Origin: Tamarix chinensis | Taxonomy: Eukaryota; Streptophyta; Magnoliopsida; Caryophyllales; Tamaricaceae | Length of the DNA stretch: 64,000 bases | Direction: 5' to 3' | NCBI GenBank assembly: GCA_030549775.1 | Contig: CM060172.1 | Span: forward strand, 6,807,861 to 6,871,860 | In this document: positions 58,501 through 64,000 of the stretch, piece after piece | Position numbering within the stretch: position 1 is the stretch's first letter | How the letters are laid out: each line of letters opens with the position of its first letter | Program-made: the position numbers and the translations under genes | Notes under the pieces: model-generated | The model's database searches: none | Seen by the model: the letters and a program-made list of their open reading frames with translations, nothing else | What the model was told of the DNA's origin: nothing

Positions 58501-59200
58501 GGGATTTTAAGGATGCTAATTTAGAAATTGAGGATTTACAAAGTTTGCAGAATTTTTAGAATATTTTGGGTTGTTTTATATTTATAAAGTTTAATTTACT
58601 TTTTGATCATTATTCAATTGACAAGTCATTTAATGTGTCAACATCTTAATGCAACCTATAGAAGGGTTAAACTAAAATTGTCATGGTATCTCTATGCAAT
58701 TATGTCAAACCCAGAGAACTCCTAGAATATTAGATCAAATGAAGAGCCAGAATAATCTAAAACTAAGTATATAGTAACATATATATATATTGGCTGAAAG
58801 GAATACACTCACCATCAACCATAAGTCTGGCTCAAGAGATGAGAATCCAACACTATCATTAGCATTCTAATGCATATGAAGGTACCTGCAACAAGACAGT
58901 AGCATGAAGACTTAGGTGATTTTAAGCAATGTACAATAATAATAGATGAAATCAAATTAACCTAAAGCTAAAAGATACGTGAACAGGCCACAAAAGTGTT
59001 TTCAACAGCCTGAAATAGTCAAAGAGCAGGCCATCTGAAATCAGACAAGTTTAGTGGCCAATACAAATAAGCATGATCAGATTCTACTGCATACTATATA
59101 AAAATCATCGATAAGGAGGCAATATCATCCCATACGAATTACAGACCAAAACCACAGAGCACCCAAACAAATAAACAACAATGGTTGGTGAACTCCAATT
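55561..59200. other. Unassigned AT-rich DNA
   Basis: No transposon domain or repeat array is recognised apart from a 32-base direct repeat (57438-57469 and 57510-57541). ORFs at 55791-56129, 57076-57282 and 58199-58495 (all minus) show no recognised similarity. The absence of visible transposon structure makes intronic or flanking host DNA possible. Confidence 0.35.
57433..57541 (+). repeat. Short direct duplication
   Basis: CAATAAAAATAAGCAAAGAA continuing into AGGATCTCATGT occurs twice, 72 bases apart. Confidence 0.8.
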
Positions 59201-59536
59201 AATAAATCAACTTAAATGCCCTGCTCTATAATACTTCGCTTTTCAGTCCCTCTTTCTCAAATTCTTACAAACTGAGACCTCAATTCTTCCTATTTCTTCA
59301 CAATCTCTTTATTCTATAAATTCAACCACTGCTGAAACTAGTCTCCACCAAAGCCAACAGATTTTTTTTTATCTGGTCTCTATATCTGCCTCTCTTCTCT
59401 CCATTATCCAATCCAGCAACTAGAGTCAGAAGCCTCCATCAACATCAGATACGGAAACAGCAAAAGTTCATCATCGTTCATCATCTCATATCACTCAACT
59501 TTTTTCTCTCCTCTCTTGATCTGTTACCGTCATCAG

Positions 59537-59584
<48 letters not shown>

Positions 59585-59630
59585 CTTTAGTGCCATTGAT
59601 TCATTGACCATGAAGGATTGATCTTTTAAT
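59201..59630 (+). promoter_or_regulatory. Pyrimidine-rich leader-like segment with (CT)n
   Basis: A 400-base stretch of C/T-rich sequence ends in (CT)22 at 59538-59581, followed by an ATG at 59610 that is stopped after two codons (ATGAAGGATTGA). Such CT-rich tracts are common in plant 5' leaders and core promoters, so a start of transcription is possible. No coding frame follows. Confidence 0.25.
59538..59581. repeat. (CT)22 microsatellite
   Basis: A perfect CT run. Confidence 0.95.
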
Positions 59631-60360
59631 TAATGATTAGCTGGTGATTTGATATTTTTTTTTTCTAGGAAAATTGAACATGTTTTCTCGAAACTTGTTT
59701 TTCAAAATACAACCTTAGGTTGTAGGCCCAAGTTTGTTAGCAGGGTGAAGATGTTTATTGGTGGCTAATGGTGGTTTTGCCCTTGGTGATAGATGGGGTG
59801 GTTTAGCCCTCGGTGAAAAGGTGGGAAAAATTGTATTTAGGTGGTGCCCCATTGGCAGCAGTAAGAGTGGTAGATGTTGGTTTTCCATCAGTGATGATTG
59901 TAGGTGATGCAGCTATGATGGTCTTTTGGTCGTGGTTCTCATTGGTGCTTTGGGAAGGGGGAATCAACAGAGATGAGGGAAATATAATTGCGGTTAGAAA
60001 TGTAATTGACAAAAATGAAAAATGATCAAGATGAAGTCTAAACTGAGCAGTTAGGTTTAGTATGTGCAGCCCCCCCCCCCAAAAAAAAAATAAAGCATGA
60101 ACTATCCTTCCAGGCCATCCTATACCATGCTCACGTAAAGTCAGCTAAATCTCTATACATATCATGCAGCTAAAAAAGCGTTAATCTCACAGAAAGCTCT
60201 TAAACTTAAAATGTGTTTCCTAAAATTTAGCTCGTACGCCAGTGCATAAGTTGACTAAAGCTCGCCCAGCAAATTTAAAAGTAGTAAATAGAACGAAGAG
60301 GAATTCAAACAGACTAAAATAATGAGATGGCTCAGCATTTCATAAGAAAACAATATAGTA
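59631..60360. other. Unassigned, with a C11A10 tract
   Basis: A G-rich block (59750-59960) repeats GGTG(A/G)T motifs, and the 70-codon ORF at 59813-60025 (plus) has no recognised domain. A homopolymer junction of 11 C then 10 A lies at 60070-60090. Confidence 0.4.
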
Positions 60361-60796
60361 TGCTGTTGGCCAGATGATGCAGTCTACATATCACCTAGAG
60401 CCCATAGTTGGAGTCCTACATTGCTACCAGACTACTCTCAATTGAGTACCTCTTTCTATGATCTCCAGCTTTAGAACCATATTTTAGGTATGATTATCTT
60501 TTAAGACGCTAACTATTTTATTGTGATCGTTACTACTGTAAGTTTATCTTGTTACGTTGTGTGTAAATAGGCCTAAGAACTTTCATTATTTGGAGTGCTA
60601 AATAAAAAATTGGTTTGATTAATAGTGAGGTTTTGGGGGATAAACTGATAGGCTCATCACTAAATATACTAATGTTAGGAGGAGTCATTAAGACTAAAGG
60701 GCTGGAATTGGCTAGGAGGTCCATTAGGAGGGAATTAACATAAGTTAGTTACCAACATGAGGATCTATGAGGTGAGGATATAAGTAAAGTGAGGAA

Positions 60797-60805
60797 TATA
60801 TATAG
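60797..60805 (+). promoter_or_regulatory. TATA box of gypsy 2 LTR
   Basis: TATATATAG lies about 110 bases before the AATAAA signal. Confidence 0.5.
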
Positions 60806-60904
60806 ATGGGGAAAAGAACGGTCGCAAGAGATCATCACAGGTGTATGTGGCGGATTCAGGCCCTCAAAGTCCTGTGGTTATCTCCTCATTGCTGATTGAT
60901 TATC

Positions 60905-60910
60905 AATAAA
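60905..60910 (+). terminator. Polyadenylation signal in gypsy 2 LTR
   Basis: AATAAA, followed within 60 bases by the end of the LTR. Confidence 0.45.
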
Positions 60911-60965
60911 ATTACCCGTCCATCATCTCATCTCACAACTTTCGTTCCTCTTTGTTTGGATCTAA

Positions 60966-60981
60966 AAATTTGTTATCAGAG
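60966..60981 (+). other. Primer-binding site (tRNA-iMet type), gypsy 2
   Basis: ATTTGTTATCAGAGCTCC matches TGGTATCAGAGC except at one base, and gag follows about 15 bases later. Confidence 0.75.
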
Positions 60982-60994
60982 CTCCCTTTGATCC

Positions 60995-61530
60995 AAATGG
61001 AAATGAAAGTTGATGTGCTCCAAGAGAAGTTGAACGCGATGCAAGAAGATTAGAAGAGGGAGAGGAAAAAATGGAGATGTGGAAAAGCGGATGGAAGATA
61101 TTTCCAACAAGCTGAGTCAAGAACTCAAGGTGAAGGGGGTTGAATCTTTGGCTTAAGATGAGAGCAAATAGAGAGAGGATGATACCCAACCCACTCTACC
61201 CATCAGTGTAGAGGATCAAAGTGAATTCAAGCCCCCTTAACAACTGGAGTTTCCAATTTTTGATGGTTCCTATCCAGATGGGTGGCTCTTCGAGGTTGAG
61301 TAATATTTTGGTCTCAATCAAGTAACCATGGTGACAAGTTGGAGGCAACAATCATGGCTATAGAGGGTTGAGCTCTGGCTTGGTATCAATATGCCGAAGA
61401 GAGTCGACACTTTAGTCATGGAAGAGTTTTTAAAGAGGCACTACCCATGCATGAAGGATCATTATGTGAGAAGTTACAATTAAAGGTGACGAACAAGGTG
61501 TTGATGGTACCATAGAACTATCAATGAATC
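60995..61530 (+). pseudogene. gag of gypsy element 2
   Basis: An ATG at 60997 begins 'MEMKVDVLQEKLNAMQED' and then stops. About 61245-61310 reads 'LEFPIFDGSYPDGWLFEVE.YFGLNQ' (relatives: LEMPVFEGxDPxGWIFRAERYF), and about 61350-61440 carries shifted 'AWYQYAEESRHFSHGRVFKE'-like sequence. This is the capsid region of a plant chromovirus-like polyprotein. Stops and frameshifts are frequent. Confidence 0.75.
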
Positions 61531-61559
61531 AGTAATGGGTTTTAACAATTCCATTCCCC

Positions 61560-61925
61560 ATACCATTAAGCTTTAAGGCACTATAGGGCATAAGTCAATT
61601 GTGGTTCTTATTGATTGTGGGGCAACAGAAAATTTTATCTCTCTTAATATGGTCAAGCACCTAGGTTGTAGCTCGACCCAATCGGAGAATATGGCATTTT
61701 AATAGGTACTGGCAATTCAATCACTACTCAAAGGTGTGTGTAAGGATGTGCGATTGACATTATAAAAGGTGGAGGTTATACGGGATTTTCTGCTAATGGA
61801 GTTGGTTGGTGATAACATCATACTTGGAATGCAACGGTTGGGAAAATTGGGAATCACGCACATTAATTGGAAGACCTTAGCGGTGAAGCTTGAGTTTGGT
61901 GTCACCAAACCAAGTCTTTATTGTA
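61560..61925 (+). pseudogene. Aspartic protease of gypsy element 2
   Basis: 'KSIVVLIDCGATENFISLNMVKHLG' carries the active-site motif as Asp-Cys-Gly-Ala-Thr where relatives have Asp-Ser-Gly-Ala-Thr, so the Asp is kept. Downstream 'IRDFLLMELVGDNIILGMQRLGKLG.THINWKTL' is the usual end of the domain. At least one stop lies between (near 61701). The minus-strand ORF 61717-61908 is a shadow. Confidence 0.8.
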
Positions 61926-62087
61926 CTTAGATCTCACCACAAGCAATGATAAAAATAAATCAAAAGGAGGGTCAAGGGATATTAATTGAGCTTAACTCCT
62001 TGGACAAGCAGCCTAAAGAGGCACTAGAGGTCTCTATTCTAGCACAAAAGCTGCAGTTAAGGAGTTTTTAGAATAAATGGCTAAGCC

Positions 62088-62095
62088 TTCAAAGC
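62088..62095. repeat. Target site duplication TTCAAAGC (left)
   Basis: It recurs at 62435-62442. Eight bases is the hAT size. Confidence 0.6.
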
Positions 62096-62434
62096 AAGCA
62101 ATAAAACTACGATCACAGTCGCAATTATAGTTGCGGTCGTGGTAATGGGGTGTCGCAAACGATATTTTATATATCGCAGTTGTAGCGGCGTGATTTTTTT
62201 AGTTCTTTTTCACAAAACATATTGGCAAAGATCAGCCAATATCGGTAAATATCTGCTAATATCGGCCAATATCGGTAAAATATCAACCGACATCCAAAAT
62301 TTTGCCGATATCGCAGCGATAAATATATCATTTTCTAAAATGGCCACATTTCAGAAATTTCGCATCATGGCTAACCCAAAAACCACAAAATTGCAGCCAA
62401 TATGAAATTCTGATATCAATATTTCATTGTATGC
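62096..62434. mobile_element. Small hAT-like element (339 bp)
   Basis: Flanked by TTCAAAGC on both sides. The left end (AAGCAATAAAACTACGATCAC) resembles the inverse of the right end of the element at 63126-63733 (CAGGCAATTAAATCACGGTC). Inside, CCAATATCGGTAAATATC-like repeats are shared in style with that element. Its own terminal inverted repeat is weak. It interrupts gypsy 2 just before reverse transcriptase. The ORF 62139-62405 lies inside and is not considered a gene. Confidence 0.5.
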
Positions 62435-62442
62435 TTCAAAGC
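62435..62442. repeat. Target site duplication TTCAAAGC (right)
   Basis: It matches 62088-62095. Confidence 0.6.
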
Positions 62443-62489
62443 TCCTACCAGTGTAGGAGTATCAAACATGTTGGATGGAATAATGATTT

Positions 62490-63117
62490 TTTTTCAGAAT
62501 TGGATTTACGATCGAGATATCACCAGATTCATTCCAAACATAATTTTTAGGGTACACCAAGGGCACTACAAATTTCTACTCATGCCTTTCGGTTTGACTA
62601 ATGCATCCTCCACCTTCCAGGCCTTGATGAATAGGTATTTGGACCATAATTGCATTTGTGTTAGTGTTTTTCGACGATATCTTGGTGTATAGTTCTTCAT
62701 TGGAGGAGCATGTGGAACACCTTGGGAAGGTAATGGAAGTGTTGTGTCAACACTAATAAGTGCTTGTTCCGTTAGGCACAATTGGAATAATTGGGACATG
62801 TTATCTCTATAGAACAAATCCTACAAAGGTAAAAGCTATGTTCAACTGGATTATTTCCAAAAATCTATAAGAGTTGAGGGGTTTCTCGGGGATCATGAGT
62901 TATTATCACAAATTAGTAAAAGGATATGGGCACTTGGTAGCTTCTCTAACGGACCAACTCAAAATGATCGGTTAAGATAGATTGTGGCTCAACAAACCTT
63001 TATGCCTTTAAAGCTAGCCATGACTCTCTTATATCAACAATACCAAATTTTTCTACGATGTTCTTGCTTAGAGACGGACACCTCCGGGATTGGATTAGGC
63101 GTTGTCCAAGTGCTAGA
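62490..63117 (+). pseudogene. Reverse transcriptase of gypsy element 2
   Basis: '[10 protein letters not shown]' at ~62505-62535, then in the next frame '[28 protein letters not shown]' (62550-62635) and, after another shift, '[27 protein letters not shown]' (62662-62740) with the catalytic Asp-Asp. The connection continues to 'LETDTSGIGLGVVQVLENHP' (63070-63125), the start of RNase H, where the second hAT-like element is inserted. The part of reverse transcriptase before 'LDLRS' is missing. Confidence 0.85.
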
Positions 63118-63125
63118 AAACCACC
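63118..63125. repeat. Target site duplication AAACCACC (left)
   Basis: It matches 63734-63741 exactly. Confidence 0.85.
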
Positions 63126-63733
63126 CATAAAATTAAATAGCGGTCCTGCTATAGCATAGCGGCTGCTATTTATCTGTTTTTGGGTCAGTCGCGACGCAAA
63201 ATTACCAATACGCTACGATGTTAAAATTTCACAATTATCAACCGATAAATCACCAATAAATCGGCCAATAAATTAGTATCACCGATAAATTAAAAAATAT
63301 CACTAATAAATCAAGATGAATCGGCGATTTATTAAAAATTCTTAAATCTACTGAAAAAAGCATGCATGATAAAAAAAATTATTCATTTACTATATATATC
63401 TCGAACCAAGTTACTATTGAATTATAATAAAGTATTACTATTTATTATCTTCACATTTACTATTAAATAACATGTCTTTTTTCATTTTATGGGAAATTTA
63501 GAGTCATTAGGAAAATTTAGCATATAATGACTCACTTTAATACTTCTAATATAATATAAAGCACTACATTATTGAATATTTATATTCAAATGATCAATAA
63601 GTAATAATTAGAGTATATGGTGAAATAAAAATAAAAATGCACACCACGACGACCGCGGTACATAATTTATCGTTCACGACGCTCCGATGCCATGATACCA
63701 AAACAGCAAACGTGACCGTGATTTAATTGCCTG
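63126..63733. mobile_element. Non-autonomous hAT-like element (608 bp)
   Basis: The ends CATAAAATTAAATAGCGGTC and the inverse of CAGGCAATTAAATCACGGTC match at 15 of 20 positions. The 8-base duplication AAACCACC on both sides fits hAT. There is no transposase. Removing the element and one duplication restores the RNase H reading frame of the host gypsy copy, confirming the boundaries. Confidence 0.8.
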
Positions 63734-63741
63734 AAACCACC
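63734..63741. repeat. Target site duplication AAACCACC (right)
   Basis: It matches 63118-63125. Confidence 0.85.
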
Positions 63742-64000
63742 CCATCACCTATTTTAGTCAAGCTCTGGCACCTAACGCAAGGATGAAATCAATGTATGAA
63801 AGAAAAATTATGGTGATTGTTTTGGCTATACAAAAATGGAGACATTTTCTATTGGGCATAAGTTTGTTGTACGCACCAATCAAAGGAGTTTGAAGTGTCT
63901 TATGGAGCAACAAATTTTGCCAAAGGAACAGTTGGAATGGGTGGAAAAATGTGGAGTTATTAATTCAACATAGAATATAAGACAAGCAAGGACAATGGGG
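63742..64000 (+). pseudogene. RNase H of gypsy element 2, continues past the window
   Basis: The frame resumes as 'YFSQALAPNA', 'MKSMYERKIMVIVLAIQKWRHFLLG' and, after a shift, 'KFVVRTNQRSLKCLMEQQILPKEQLEWVEK', the RNase H end of a plant Ty3/gypsy polyprotein (relatives: RHYLLGxKFxxRTDQxSLKFLLEQ). Integrase and the 3' LTR should lie to the right. Confidence 0.8.

Larger units (their letters stand above)
60361..60965 (+). mobile_element. Probable 5' LTR of gypsy element 2
   Basis: The right end directly precedes a TTATCAGAGC primer site. A TATA box (TATATATAG, 60797-60805) and a polyadenylation signal (AATAAA, 60905-60910) are in the expected U3-R order. The left end is not defined because the second LTR lies outside the window; 60361 is only a guess. 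Confidence 0.5.

Noticed and set aside
60070..60090. C11A10 homopolymer junction as a possible regulatory element
   Set aside because: It is more likely a simple mutational tract or an assembly error.

Overview
This window is plant nuclear DNA from a flowering plant that I cannot name. It is a mosaic of nested, mostly dead transposable elements in AT-rich sequence. The evidence for a plant is the presence of CACTA (En/Spm) elements with plant-type TNP2, DUF4216, DUF4218, Transposase_24 and Ulp1 modules, a plant L1-type LINE with DUF4283 and zf-RVT domains, Tnt1-like Copia, Ty3/gypsy elements with TGTAACACCCC-type LTRs, and introns with GT/AG ends. I find no host gene I can name. Two stretches (40.7-41.0 kb and 53.4-55.6 kb) have less repetitive, more GC-balanced sequence and may hold parts of host transcription units.

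Layout. 1-2660: end of a very long gypsy-type LTR, rich in tandem repeats. 3265-6216: degenerate LTR of the same superfamily, inverted. 6217-15760: decayed Ty3/gypsy element (LTR end, primer-binding-site-like sequence, gag, protease and RT remnants). Its gag is split by a complete-ended CACTA element (7970-14060, 27/30-bp terminal inverted repeat match, TAA target duplication). 16068-17287: two ~192-bp direct repeats around a minisatellite and a (GT)24 run. 18161-23051: 4.9-kb LINE with a 19-bp target duplication. 23930-24990: degenerate minisatellite. 25201-39741: large CACTA element on the minus strand (CGG target duplication) with TNP2, DUF4218, DUF4216, Transposase_24 and Ulp1 in that order. 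It is interrupted by a 1.4-kb solo LTR (33705-35108, AGAAA duplication) and a Copia deletion derivative (35300-39473). About 39840-40075: tRNA-derived SINE. 43981-49105: 5125-bp LTR standing alone between AATCT duplications, itself inside older LTR-like sequence. 49111-59600: AT-rich sequence with local duplications. About 60360-64000: a second Ty3/gypsy element running off the window, interrupted by two small hAT-like elements.

Nothing here works as an operon or pathway. The interest lies in the nesting order, the unusually long LTR with its own higher-order repeats and GC-rich island, the CACTA element reduced to a Transpos_assoc-domain protein behind a GC-rich 5' island, and the LINE, whose stop codons are mostly TAG. 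Target duplications, terminal motifs and domain calls were read by eye. No alignment or database search was run.
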